From Cryptomeria japonica (Eukaryota; Streptophyta; Pinopsida; Cupressales; Cupressaceae), in assembly GCF_030272615.1 (NCBI RefSeq), contig NC_081413.1:163589080-163653079 (forward strand): DNA of 64,000 nt. The letters are read 5' to 3'. Shown here one piece after another: positions 1-9,219 of this stretch. The notes under the pieces were generated by a model. It was not told where the DNA came from, ran no database searches, and saw nothing but the letters and a program-made list of their open reading frames with translations. Both the position numbers and the translations under genes were made by a program. Each line of letters begins with the position of its first letter. Position 1 is the stretch's first letter.

Positions 1-295
1 TGTGGTGGTGCTGCTACTCAGGGGGAGTAGTCAACTATAAGAATTAGAGGATTTATGAATTTTCTTTGATTTTCATGTCAGATTTTTGGCATTGATGTCA
101 AAGGGGTAGAGATATATGTGAAAAATAGAGCTTAATAGAATATCAGTCAAAGGGAGAGTTTGGTTCAGAATTTCATTGCTATATCATTTTTGGGAGATTG
201 TTGGTTGTCTTCCATTGGGGGAGATTTGTTTGGAATTTCTTGGCACTTGGATGTTTTTCACATATAGTGTTTCCATCAATGCCAAAGGGGGGGAT
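1..295 (+). mobile_element. 3' end of a Sirevirus-like Ty1/copia internal region with clustered polypurine tracts
   Basis: This stretch has no open coding frame. It holds a series of purine-rich blocks: AGGGGGAGTAG near 20, GTCAAAGGGGTAGAG near 97, GTCAAAGGGAGAG near 147, TGGGGGAGA near 217 and GCCAAAGGGGGGGATTG just before 296. Several polypurine tracts upstream of the 3' LTR are a recognised trait of plant Sirevirus-lineage copia elements, where they prime plus-strand DNA synthesis. The last block abuts an LTR beginning TGTTGGCAA, so it is probably the functional one. The rest of this element lies left of the window. Confidence 0.75.
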
Positions 296-1548
296 TGTTG
301 GCAATTTAGAGGAATTGATTATGTGTTGCATTGATGTTTTGTCATTGATGGCAACAATGGTTATTTTGGTTGTTTACCGGTTTTTGGTTGGTTCCGGTAG
401 AGTGGTTGTTTATGATATTGATTCGGTAATGATCCAGTATGCTTTGGTTTGTGGAATTGGTTTGGATCTTTCATTCATTCTATTCAGATGTGTATCATGA
501 TTAGTTGGTTCAGGATTTGATGACTCAGGAGCTATCATTTGTTCTAGTAAGCCTTTTAGTCATCGGTAAGGGTTTTACCGACATAGCTTTGTTGAAGATC
601 TTTCGATGCACATGATTAGTGGTGTTGGTGTAGCTTATAGATAGTTCTTAGGATGTTGTTGGTTATCTTGTTCAAGTTGCAGTTGATCGGTGGTGTTGGA
701 TTTGGTTTATGGTGACCTATTTTGGGTTCGGTGTTATCTAGGTTATGGATCAGTTTCTGTAATGTGTTGGAGGATGTTCCTGATGTGTTATCGATGAGTT
801 TTAAGGATTGGTTTACATTGTTTTTGGCCTAAGCTAACTTGATTGATCATTGGATTGCGGGTTTATGTTATAAACTTATTGTATTATCTTTTTGGTGGCC
901 GACCTAATTGTTTAGGTCTTAGGTTGGTATAAATATGATGTAAGATCTCTTTGTAGATCATAGGTCAAGGTTATAGGTTTATCTATGTGTGAATAATATT
1001 GTAATAATATGTAGAAGGTTTGGTTGATCATAAGTGACTGAGTTGGGTTTTTAAGAGAGGTTTAAGGCCTCCAGTATTCAGATTAACTAGAACTGTACTC
1101 AGACATATGAGATGCTATCTTTACAGTTCACTCATCTTTCTAGATTGTAGTTTGATGTTTATGTAGTCAATGAGGCTCCTTTTTATGATGAGAAGTGTGC
1201 TCTAGGCTATTGGCCTTCTTGCATTGTAGGCCCCTCATATTGTAATCAGAAACTTACTGCAGAAGTATTATCTGACTGTGGGTAGGCTTCCCATCATGGT
1301 TTTTCCCTTTACCGGGTTTTCCACGTACAAATCTTGGAGTCATTTGTTTTGGATGGATGATAACTATTCTGTGATTTATGCCTATGTTTAATTGCTATAT
1401 TTTTTATTCCAGTATTTGGTTTGTGCATTCCGGTATTGAGTTTATGTGTTCTGGTAATAAGGTTTTTAATGCTTAGAGTTCTGTAATCCGGCGACAACTG
1501 ATTCACCCCCCCTCTCAGTTGTCCTCTAGCTATTTGAGCTATCTAATA
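296..1548 (+). repeat. LTR of Sirevirus-like copia family 1 (1253 bp)
   Basis: The left end follows a polypurine tract and begins TGTTGG. The right end is CTAATA, where the second copy of this LTR (1985-3227) has the canonical CTAACA, and it is followed by a primer binding site. The two copies align over their whole length, which fixes both ends. Near the 3' end is the C-rich block ATTCACCCCCCCTCTCAG type that recurs at the LTR ends of B, D, E, F and G. Short open frames inside (for example 198-500) are not genes. Unusually, internal element sequence lies on both sides of this LTR. Confidence 0.88.
928..934 (+). promoter_or_regulatory. TATA box of the family 1 LTR
   Basis: TATAAAT lies about 630 bp into the LTR and is kept in the solo copy at 2603-2609 within the same surrounding sequence. 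The position suits the U3/R border of a pol II-driven LTR. Call rests on motif and conservation between two copies. Confidence 0.5.
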
Positions 1549-1550
1549 AT

Positions 1551-1562
1551 TGGTATCAGAGC
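1551..1562 (+). other. Primer binding site, initiator-Met tRNA type
   Basis: TGGTATCAGAGC starts two bases after the LTR end. This is complementary to the 3' end of plant initiator methionine tRNA and primes minus-strand synthesis in most plant copia elements. It shows that the LTR on its left also acted as a 5' LTR. Confidence 0.92.
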
Positions 1563-1604
1563 TTGGTCCTCTCTAAGGAAGCTTATCCGCTTGAGGAAGA
1601 TCCT

Positions 1605-1722
1605 ATGGCATCTAGCATTTCAAGCTCATCTAGTTTATCTACTGTTGTTTTCATGAGAGAAATTCCTAGGCTTGATGGAACAAATTACAAGTTATGGATG
1701 ATTCAGATGGAGACTCATCTAA
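1605..1722 (+). pseudogene. Truncated copia gag (N-terminal stub)
   Basis: An ATG 42 bases after the primer binding site starts MASSISSSSSLST and reads into LDGTNYKLWMIQMETHL, the usual start of a copia gag (UBN2-like domain). The frame then passes directly into integrase sequence near 1719-1725, so some 30 to 40 codons of gag remain and the rest of gag, the protease and the front of integrase are missing. Adjoining parts share a few bases (CTAAGA), which fits microhomology-mediated deletion or recombination between elements. The LTR at the far end of the joined element is of another family, which favours recombination. Confidence 0.7.
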
Positions 1723-1984
1723 GAATTGATAATGCCTTAGGATTTGAGTTTTTTTAAAAAGAATTTGATCAATTTTTTAAAGACCCTAGAATTAAAAGGC
1801 ATAAGACCACACCTTACACTCCACAACAAAAGTGAGTTGCTGAAAGGTTGAATATAACGTTGATGGAAAAGGTGAGAAGAATGTTGAGTAGTCCTGGTTT
1901 GGAGCAGAAGTTATGGGCTAAGGTTGTGTCTACTACATGCTATTTACAAAATAGATCTCTCATTTCAGCATTGGTGGATAAAAC
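1719..1984 (+). pseudogene. Copia A integrase fragment, catalytic core C-terminal part
   Basis: The translation contains KEFDQFFKDPRIKRHKTTPY followed by TPQQ, a stop at the usual Asn-Gly site, VAERLN and LMEKVRRMLSS. These are hallmarks of the copia integrase core around its third acidic catalytic residue (the E of VAER). Reading ends in VDKT, where solo LTR S is inserted, and resumes beyond it. In-frame stops near 1756 and 1832 show that it is dead. Confidence 0.85.
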
Positions 1985-3227
1985 TATTGGCAATTTGGAG
2001 GAATTTATTATGTGTTGCATTGATGTTTTGTCATTGATAGCAACACCGGTTGTTTTGGTTGTTTATCGGTTTTCGATTGGTTCTGGTAGAGTGGTTGTTT
2101 ATGATATTGGTCAGGTATGATCTCGTATGCTTTGGTTTGGATATGTCATTCATGCTATTCAGATGTGTATCATGATTAGTTGGTTCGGGATTTCATGACT
2201 CAGGAGCTATCATTTGTTCTAGTCGGCCTTTTGGTCACCGGTAAGGGTTTTATCGATAGAGCTTTGTTGAAGATCTTTTGATGCACGTGATAAGTAGTGT
2301 TGGTGTGGCTTTTAGCTGGTTCTTAGGATGCTATTGGTTATCTTATGCATGTTCCAGTTCATCGGTGGTGTTGGATTTGGTTTATGGCTACCTATTTTGG
2401 GTCCGGTGTTATCTAGGTTATGGATCGGTTTCTGTAACTTGTTGGAGGATGTTCTTGATGCGTTACTAGCGAGATTTAAGGATTGGTTTACATTATTTTT
2501 GGCCTAAGCCAACTTGGTTGATCATTGGATTATGGGTTTATGTTATTAACTTATTGTATTATCTTTTTGGTGGTTGAACTAATTGTTTAGGTCCCAGGTT
2601 GGTATAAATATGATGTAAGATCTCTTTGTAGATCATAGGTCAACATTATAGGTTTATCTGTGTGTGAATATTGTTGGAATTATATGCAGAAGGTTTGGTC
2701 AATCATAGGCAAATGAATTGGGTTTGTAAGAGAGGTTTAAGGCCTCCAATATTAAGCTTAACTAGAACTGTACTCATACATAGGATATGCTATCTTTGTA
2801 GTTCACTCTTCTTTTCAGATTGTAGTCCGATGTTTATGTAGTTAGTGAGGATCCTCTTTGTGATGAGAAGTGCATTGTAGGTTGTTAGCTTTCCTACATG
2901 TGTATGTTCCTCATATTGTAGTCACATACTTACTACAAAAGTATTATCTGACTATGGGTAGGCTACCCACCACAATTTTTCCCTTTACTAGGTTTTCCAT
3001 GTTCAAATCTTGGTGTCATGTGTTATGGATGGATGATAACTGTTATGTGATTTATGCTTATGTTTAATTGCTATATTTTTTATTCCTGTATTTGGTTCAT
3101 GCATTCTAGTATTGAGTTTATGTGTTCCACTAATAAGGTTTTGAATGCTTAAAGTTCTATAATCCAGTGACAACTAATTCATCTCCCCCCCCTCTCAATT
3201 GTCCTCTGGTTATTTTTGTTTCTAACA
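1985..3227 (+). repeat. Solo LTR S of copia family 1 (1243 bp), inserted in integrase
   Basis: It aligns end to end with the LTR at 296-1548. Its ends are TATTGG (TG mutated to TA) and CTAACA. The flanks AAAAC (1980-1984) and AAAAT (3228-3232) form a 5-bp target-site duplication with one mismatch, and the integrase frame continues across them from DK to PMEAW. No internal element sequence is present, so this is an LTR left by LTR-LTR recombination. It contains the TATA box at 2603-2609 and nothing coding. Confidence 0.9.
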
Positions 3228-4232
3228 AAAATGCCCATGGAAGCATGGCCTAGTAAGAAGCCCTCACTAAGACATGTTCATGTCTTTGTTTGTGAGGCAT
3301 ATGCGTATGTGCCTAATGCAAACAATTCTAAGTTAGATAAAAAGTTGTTAAGTGTATTTTTATTGGCTATGGCTTGGGAGTGAAAGGATACAAGCTTTGG
3401 AATCTGGTGACTGAGAAGGTATTGTACATCAGAATTATAATCTTCCATGAGCTAAAGAACACCTCATTTGATATGCAGTCTGAAAAGACAAAGAAAAAGG
3501 AAGCATAAGTTGAAATTCCTCTAAATCCAAGAAAGGAGGAACTTTGAACTCAATGTGTACCTAAAAGTGAGGAGAGCTCAAGTGGCTCTGATAGTTTTGT
3601 TCAAGAAGAAGAAAAATAATCTCCACGTCAGCCATTGAGGATTTCTACATAGGAGAGAAGACAACCTGATAGGTATGGTTTCTCATTGTTGGATAATAGT
3701 TGTGCCTATGCTTTGGTTACTAACACTAATGAGCCTAGGACTATGAAAGAGGCAATACAAATGTCTGTTTCAAATTTTTAGTTGGAGGCCATGAACGAAG
3801 AAATTGTTGCACTAAAGAAGAATGAAACTTGGGATCTGGTGCCCTTTCTTGAAGGTAGAACACCTATTGGCTGTAAATGGGTATTTAAAAAGAAAATCAG
3901 TCTAGATGGCACTGTGGAAAAGTATAAAGCTAGATTGGTTGTGAAGGGCTATTCCCAAGTTGAGGGAAATTATTATGGAGAAATCTTTTCTTGAGTAGCA
4001 AGCCAGACATGTATCAAATTTATTTTGTCACTTGCAACAACATATGACTTTGAGATCAAGCATATGGATGTGAAGACAATTTTCATTCATGGCAATTTGG
4101 AGGAAGAGATTTATATGTCCCAGCCTGAGTATTTTATGATAAAAGGTAAAGAATCCTTGGTTTTCAAGTTGAAAAAGTATCTCTATGGTTTGAAACAGTC
4201 TCCTAGAATGTGGTACCAGAAATTTGACACAT
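3228..4232 (+). pseudogene. Copia A integrase C-terminus and reverse transcriptase N-terminal half
   Basis: Integrase continues as PMEAWPSKKPSL and EAYAYVPNANNSKLD. Linker sequence with several frameshifts follows. Reverse transcriptase begins near 3790 with the motifs CKWVFKKK, KARLVVKGYSQ, HMDVKT, FIHGNLEEEIYM and YGLKQSPRMWY. Stops occur at about 3992 and in the linker. The reading frame is cut inside the phrase FDT by copia B, and picks up at 14409. Compared with complete copia elements the order of domains is normal. Confidence 0.88.
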
Positions 4233-5336
4233 TGTTAGTCCCAATTGATGTTGAGAGGGGAGGGGTGAATCAACACTATATTGGTTTGTTCCAAATTTAA
4301 CCTAATTAATCAAACTTTTATTCAAACTAAACACTTATCAATATAAGTAGCATTAATAAGAAACATGCACACATAAAATCAAACACACATGACTACCAAG
4401 ATTTATCATGTGGAAACCCAAATGGGAGAAAACCACAGTGTGAGTAGAAACTCACAAAATCTACACTATTCTGGAGTATGTCTGGTGAGAAGCCATTCTT
4501 CTTAGGAGATTACAAAGATACTGTAAGGTGCCACCCGGTTAAGGGATTTTCTTTAAGGCCTGTTAGAACCTTTACCTGTTAGAGGTAGCCTTGTTAAAGG
4601 AATTTGGATCATAATTTAAGATGTCACCCAGTTAAGGGACCTATTAAAGTCCACCCGGTTAAGGGATTTTACTATTGTAGTTATTAGAAAACAACAGAGA
4701 GAATTATCTATTGTAATAGATACTCTTAGCTTAATAAGATCCAAATGAAGCTCTTCAGTTTGACCACAAGTTACACTTGTTATACACTCTACTAGTGCTC
4801 TGCATTATAATTTCTCTACACTCTATTGGTGCTTTGCATTCTTTCTCTAATCCTCACACTATCCAAGCTCTGCATACTCTCTTCACCACTCTGCTGGATC
4901 GCCTCTCTTCAAAATTGTACTTTGTAATTTTTACGATCAATCTTTTTGGTTTTCGCCAAAAACCTTTATACCATATTTTGCCAACACATACCCACTGATT
5001 CCTCAATGAGTTTACTCCTAAAACTTAGTAGATTTGAAATTAAAATCTTCCCAAATCTTCCCGCACTCTCTTTGTGCCCTCTCCATCAATCTCAATAGCA
5101 ACTCATCCTTATCTGCCTCCACAACTCATAATTTTACCAACCTCTGGGTCATGCTCTGTCTCTTTAATGCGAACTAGAAAATCTACACAAATCTCACCTT
5201 AAATGGTTGTTAACTACTGTAGACTTCACTAGCCATTTGTTTGATGATATGTTTCCATGACTAAATCACCTTTGGTCATCACATCTAGGTTACCGATCAC
5301 TGCTCTGAGATTCTCGGTGGATAGCATTCTTCAACA
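4233..5336 (-). repeat. Copia B 3' LTR, distal part (interrupted by LINE L)
   Basis: This matches 12846-13969 with scattered substitutions and small indels. It holds several copies of a CCCGGTTAAGGGA-like motif (4530-4670) and, near its outer end, the G-rich complement of the C-rich block shared by all Sirevirus-like LTRs here. Open frames such as 4777-4998 are chance. LINE L breaks it after TTCAACA. Confidence 0.9.
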
Positions 5337-5889
5337 CTTTTATAATGATCCTAGAGAGGGAGTGATATGGGTAAGCCCACCCAATGGATGGATGCAAATA
5401 AAATTTGATGGTGCATCAAAGGGTAATCTTGGGATAGAAGGATGTGAGGTGGTCCTTAGGGATGAATGGGGAAAATGCAAAATTATAAAATGTATACCCA
5501 TTGGAAATTAGACAAATCATGTAGCTGAGGCTATGGCTACATACCATGGGATGGTCTTGGCTAAGGAAGACAATTGCACTAGAGTTTGGTGTGAAGGAGA
5601 TTCATTAAATATAATCAATTGTTTGAATAAGAAGTTTCCTCCATCTTGGTCAATAAGAAATGCTATCAAAGTGGAAAAGAAAATTAGTGAGGAATTTGAA
5701 ATGTGTGTTTTCACACATTTGTATAGGGAAGAAAACTCATGCACAGACTGGGCTGCCAACCTAGCTTGCCAAATAGAAGCTATTATTACTACTTATGGTG
5801 AGAGTGAGCTTGCATGTGAAGTGAAATCTTTGCTCGATCTGGACCATATCCAGACGAGGCTACATAGCACCATAAAATATAATTTCTAA
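5337..5889 (+). pseudogene. LINE RNase H domain (C-terminal end of ORF2)
   Basis: One frame reads WVSPPNGWMQIKFDGASKGN, then VVLRDEWGK, AEAMATYHGM, VWCEGDSLNIINCL and NSCTDWAANLA. These fit the plant-type RNase H fold. The four acidic catalytic positions (D of KFDGAS, E of AEA, D of EGDS, D of CTDWAA) are all kept. One stop (5509-5511) breaks the frame, and the natural stop is near 5887. RNase H would remove RNA from the RNA/DNA hybrid during reverse transcription. The reverse transcriptase part is absent because of 5' truncation. Confidence 0.82.
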
Positions 5890-6248
5890 ATGCCTCCTCT
5901 TTTTTTGAAGCATGGTTATTACGGAGGTAATGAGTATTTATGCTAGTGTCTTTTCATTATTGTTTGGCACAGATTCTGGGCTTTTTTTTCGGCATCCACA
6001 AAAACTAGAGAAGAAGATTTGGAGCTAAGAGAAGGAAACTCAGGGATAGCGAAGGAAAAATGGGAGGAAATAAAAAAAGGTTCGAACCTACCTCTTGCTC
6101 AGATTGGAGGAAGAACAGAGAAGTGTGGGATATCCTTTAAGAGGGGGGTTTGAGTGTGTTTATAGAGAGGCTTAGTGGGAAAGATCTTGCGGTTACCAAA
6201 CATTTTATTAAGAATTGGAAGAATGGCAAAATCTTGGTCAGGTCCTAG
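5890..6248 (+). other. Spacer between LINE RNase H and the 471-codon ORF, with the broken front of that ORF
   Basis: The first 200 bases show no coding signal. From 6120 the frame of the following ORF is readable with two stops (6138 and 6246) and gives LSVFIERLSGKDLAVTKHF then IKNWKNGKILVRS. This passes smoothly into the ORF, so the protein once began upstream of 6120 and the ATG at 6249 is probably internal. Confidence 0.55.
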
Positions 6249-7664
6249 ATGATGACTGTAGATGAGGAGATTATTTCTGAAGCTATGAGGATGATAATTG
6301 AGGGCATGAAATTTAATAGGGACCGTAGCATCTATGATAAAGCAACAAACAAATTCCCTATCATGGATGATGAGAGGAAGAAGATGGTGAAAGTTGACAA
6401 TTCCTATCACTCCCCAAAATGGATATGCAAGCCATGGAGGTTTATTTTATTTACTACTATCACCTATATTACTTTGGATGGTAGGTTTACTAGAGTCTAT
6501 GGTCACCATTTTGTTTTGCTCAACCATTTCTGCCATGGGGAAAAGGTGAGATTTCCATACTACCTAGCTTGTTCCATGGACCATACTATCAAGGAGATTC
6601 AGAAAGATCCTAAAGGTGACCATGCCCTTCACCAGGGTCTTATGGCTCCGGTCTATAAATTGCTTAAAGGGAGAAGTATTGAAAAACCTATTAAAGACAA
6701 ATATGCAAGAGATGAGGGCACAGAGAGTGAAGTCAGTGGCTTTAACTTTGATTTGGAGACTGAGGGTGATTCAGAGGAGACTAGCAAAAAAGGTAGGAAC
6801 AAGGCTAAGAGGAAAAGGATTGTGGTGGATTCAGACGTTTCAGAGTCTGAGGCCAAATCCTTTGAAGGGAAATTTACTGGAAAGCAAATGCAAAGGAAGA
6901 AGACCAGCAAGGAAAGCAATAAAGATATCAACCAAATCTTGATTGATTCTAAAGAAGAGGTAGAGGAGAATAAAAAGGATGAGGGACATGATAAGGAGGG
7001 GGAGGAGAACCCAATTATGGGCAACATTAAGGGTTTGAACACCCAAGGTATGCAGAAAGAGGGGCAAGAGGATAAAAGTGGTAAGCTTAGTGATTGTGTT
7101 GGTGAAAATGTGACTATAAAGGGCTTTTGTGAGACCATTGGTACAATGGTGAAGGAAATAGGTAGCTTGAAGAAAGATATGATGACTATCAAAAGAGCAA
7201 TAGTTGGTGAGAAACCCCTGACGAAAAATGTTAAAGAATTGGTAGTAGAAATTAATAATGTGGAAGCCATTGAAAGAATGGTTGGTAAAATTATTGCCAT
7301 TGAAAAAAAGGTTAAAGAGATGGAAGAAAACAAGGAGGGGAAAGGGATGGAAACTGCTATGAATAATCTAGGCAACATAATTGATAAGATGGAACTCACT
7401 GTTAAGAGGGTTGTAGAACAAAACTTCCAGATCCTCAAAGCTTCGGTGAATAACATGAACATCTTGATCAATAGATTTGAGAACAACAGTGAGAAGGATG
7501 TTGACAAGAAACAACCGGACAAAAAAGGTCATGAGAAGAGGACCAGAGCCAATACTAGGATCAAGGGTGACATCAAAGGTTGTGAGCTAGAGGAGTTAAA
7601 GACTCTGGCAGACAACATGAAGCAGATGGTTGTCCATGTTGAGGATATCATGAAAAGTATATAG
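6249..7664 (+). CDS. Uncharacterised 471-codon ORF carried by LINE L
   Basis: An uninterrupted frame of 471 codons, the second longest in the window, starts at ATG ATG directly after an in-frame TAG. Residues 1-150 look globular (ISEAMRMIIEGMKFNRD, WICKPWRFILFTTITYITLD, HHFVLLNHFCHGEKVRFPYY). Residues 160-260 are highly charged with basic clusters such as NKAKRKR that could be nuclear signals, next to acidic serine-rich runs. Residues 280-420 have repeating hydrophobic spacing typical of coiled coils. I do not recognise it with certainty. The N-terminal part recalls the domain some databases call a putative plant transposon protein, an inference I cannot test here. It may be a third LINE ORF, a transduced host gene or an ORF of another element. 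Conserved sequence upstream of the ATG means the original protein was longer. Confidence 0.6.
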   Translation: MMTVDEEIISEAMRMIIEGMKFNRDRSIYDKATNKFPIMDDERKKMVKVDNSYHSPKWICKPWRFILFTTITYITLDGRFTRVYGHHFVLLNHFCHGEKVRFPYYLACSMDHTIKEIQKDPKGDHALHQGLMAPVYKLLKGRSIEKPIKDKYARDEGTESEVSGFNFDLETEGDSEETSKKGRNKAKRKRIVVDSDVSESEAKSFEGKFTGKQMQRKKTSKESNKDINQILIDSKEEVEENKKDEGHDKEGEENPIMGNIKGLNTQGMQKEGQEDKSGKLSDCVGENVTIKGFCETIGTMVKEIGSLKKDMMTIKRAIVGEKPLTKNVKELVVEINNVEAIERMVGKIIAIEKKVKEMEENKEGKGMETAMNNLGNIIDKMELTVKRVVEQNFQILKASVNNMNILINRFENNSEKDVDKKQPDKKGHEKRTRANTRIKGDIKGCELEELKTLADNMKQMVVHVEDIMKSI

Positions 7665-7914
7665 CTTTCTTTGTCTCTATCTTGGCAGTTGTCTCATTTT
7701 CTGTCTTCTTGCTATCGTTCTACTTTCTGAATGCTGTCTTTTTCTCATTTTTTTTATGTAATGTTATGTAATGTGGGTTGTGATCCCTTTTTGTTTGTTT
7801 GGGATATTTTTTAGTTTTTGAAGTGATCAGGCACGGTTTTTTCTAGTTCTTATGATATATCCTGCTTTGTAAAAGGTTCGGGTTCCTTTCAAAAACCTAT
7901 TTTTACTTAATCAA
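7665..7914 (+). other. LINE L 3' untranslated region and tail
   Basis: This is T-rich, with long runs of T and TG. The end reads GTAAAAGGTTCGGGTTCC, then CAAAAACC and ACTTAATCAAAA. This layout is typical of the 3' ends of plant L1-type LINEs, where the end is recognised by the reverse transcriptase. No ORF. Confidence 0.7.
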
Positions 7915-8368
7915 AACATGTATCATTGGTTCATCGGTGTAACTCTTCTTCTTTTTCCACTAGTCACTGATCATCAATCAGATTGATCACCTATCTATCC
8001 TGAGTGTTCTGGTTATGCATAAGGCTACTAAACTACAATCTTAGTCACATCTTATGACTGCATCATCATTTCATCTGCCAGTTTTAAAAAATGAATCTCA
8101 ACACCTATCAGGTGCTTGACTAATCAGTCATCTACTCTATTTATCCTTCAACCGATTAGTCTTCTACCAACATACTACTTAAGTGTGTGAATAATGTATA
8201 TTTGAGAAGCACCAAATCCTCCTTACTATTTGCAGCCATGAGTAAACCATTGGGGTTTACCACACCTCCTTGCCTATCAACTTGTCCTTATTCATGGATA
8301 AGTGTTAGTCATCGATGACAATACTAACTGATGAACTAGTTGTGCCAACACCATTAGTTATGCCAACA
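7915..8368 (-). repeat. Copia B 3' LTR, proximal part
   Basis: It continues the LTR after LINE L and matches 13950-14403. It ends in TATGCCAACA, next to the polypurine tract on its right (minus-strand sense). Nothing coding. Confidence 0.9.
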
Positions 8369-8690
8369 ATCTTCCCAATTGGCATTGATGGAAATACTTC
8401 AAACTTCTCTTTTAGCAACTAGTCACTTCTGCTTTTGTTGTACCGATTAGATGCTCTATTTGAATCTCCCCCTCTCACTAGCTTCCATTCTTGTCACATC
8501 TGACTACATCTCCTTTCATGTTCCATTTGACTTCACTCCCCCTTTGACAACAATGCCAAAGGTGTAGTCTAGACATCCTATTTCACATACTGCAATGACT
8601 TCTCCCACTAACAGGAGTAGTCCATAATCATCAATCCAAATACATAAATTTTTCAAGAAAATCATACTCGATTGATGTTGTTCCAATATG
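8369..8690 (-). other. Copia B polypurine tract cluster
   Basis: Read on the minus strand, this has AATTGGGAAGATTG directly against the LTR (8369-8382), GAGAGGGGGAGATTC near 8475, TTGTCAAAGGGGGAGTG near 8550 and GTTAGTGGGAGAAG near 8605. Several such tracts between the end of RNase H and the LTR are typical of Sireviruses. Confidence 0.75.
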
Positions 8691-9219
8691 CTCTCACCTT
8701 AGAGCATGTAGGGGAATTACCCCTATCTTACCTTTGAGATACTCAAAAGTATCCTTAGGTAGAGGCTTGGTGAATATGTCTACAAACTGTTCCTTGGTTG
8801 GCACATATTCCAGTCTAACTTCTTTGTCCTATACCTGTTCCCTAAGATAATGATATTTTATCACAATATGCTTGGTTTTAGATTATATTACTGAGATTTT
8901 TGATATGTTGATGACACTTGTATTATCACAGTGTATCACCATTGATTCAGTCACCTTTTATTGGATACCTTCCAAGATCTTCTTAATCCATTACCTGTGT
9001 ACAATTGATTGCAACAACCACATACTCTGCCTCAACTATGGATTGAGAGATACAATTCTATTTCTTTCTTGTCCATGATACAATCCTATCTCCAAGAAAG
9101 AATGCACCTCCACTAGTGCTCTTTCTGTGATCAATGTTCCTTGCCTAACTTGCATTGGTGAATACGCTTAAGTTGAAATTTACCTTATGTCGATACCAGA
9201 GACCATAATCATCAGTCCC
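8691..9219 (-). pseudogene. Copia B RNase H domain
   Basis: Minus-strand reading gives DYGLWYRH, KSTSGGAFFLGDRIVSW, SQSIVEAEYV, KTKHIVIKYHYLRE and FTKPLPKDTFEYLKGKIG, the usual run of copia RNase H ending in the TKPLP motif. Several stops and at least one frameshift break it. It would degrade the RNA template during reverse transcription. Confidence 0.85.

Larger units (their letters stand above)
5337..7914 (+). mobile_element. LINE L, 5'-truncated non-LTR retrotransposon
   Basis: Comparison with the intact LTR copy shows 2578 bp inserted between TTCAACA (left) and CAAAACATGTATCA (right). The uninterrupted site reads TTCAACATGTATCA, so a short target-site duplication is likely but blurred by the tail. 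The left end starts in the LINE RNase H domain, typical of 5' truncation. The right end carries a plant LINE-type 3' end with GTAAAAGGTTCGGGTTCC and an A-rich tail. Between them lies an unexpected long ORF. Confidence 0.82.

Noticed and set aside
198-500. 100-codon ORF at the left edge
   Set aside because: It straddles the polypurine tract and LTR start, and the homologous solo LTR does not keep the frame.
1551-1562. Primer binding sites as tRNA gene fragments
   Set aside because: Only about 12 bases match tRNA, in the complement and directly after LTRs, which is the expected primer-site arrangement.
5257-5511. 84-codon ORF starting in the copia B LTR
   Set aside because: Its first part is LTR sequence read by chance into LINE RNase H. 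The true feature starts at 5337.
6653-7522. 289-codon open frame on the minus strand
   Set aside because: It is the antisense shadow of the Lys/Glu-rich 471-codon ORF. Its Ser/Leu/Phe-rich composition is just the complement of that coding sequence.
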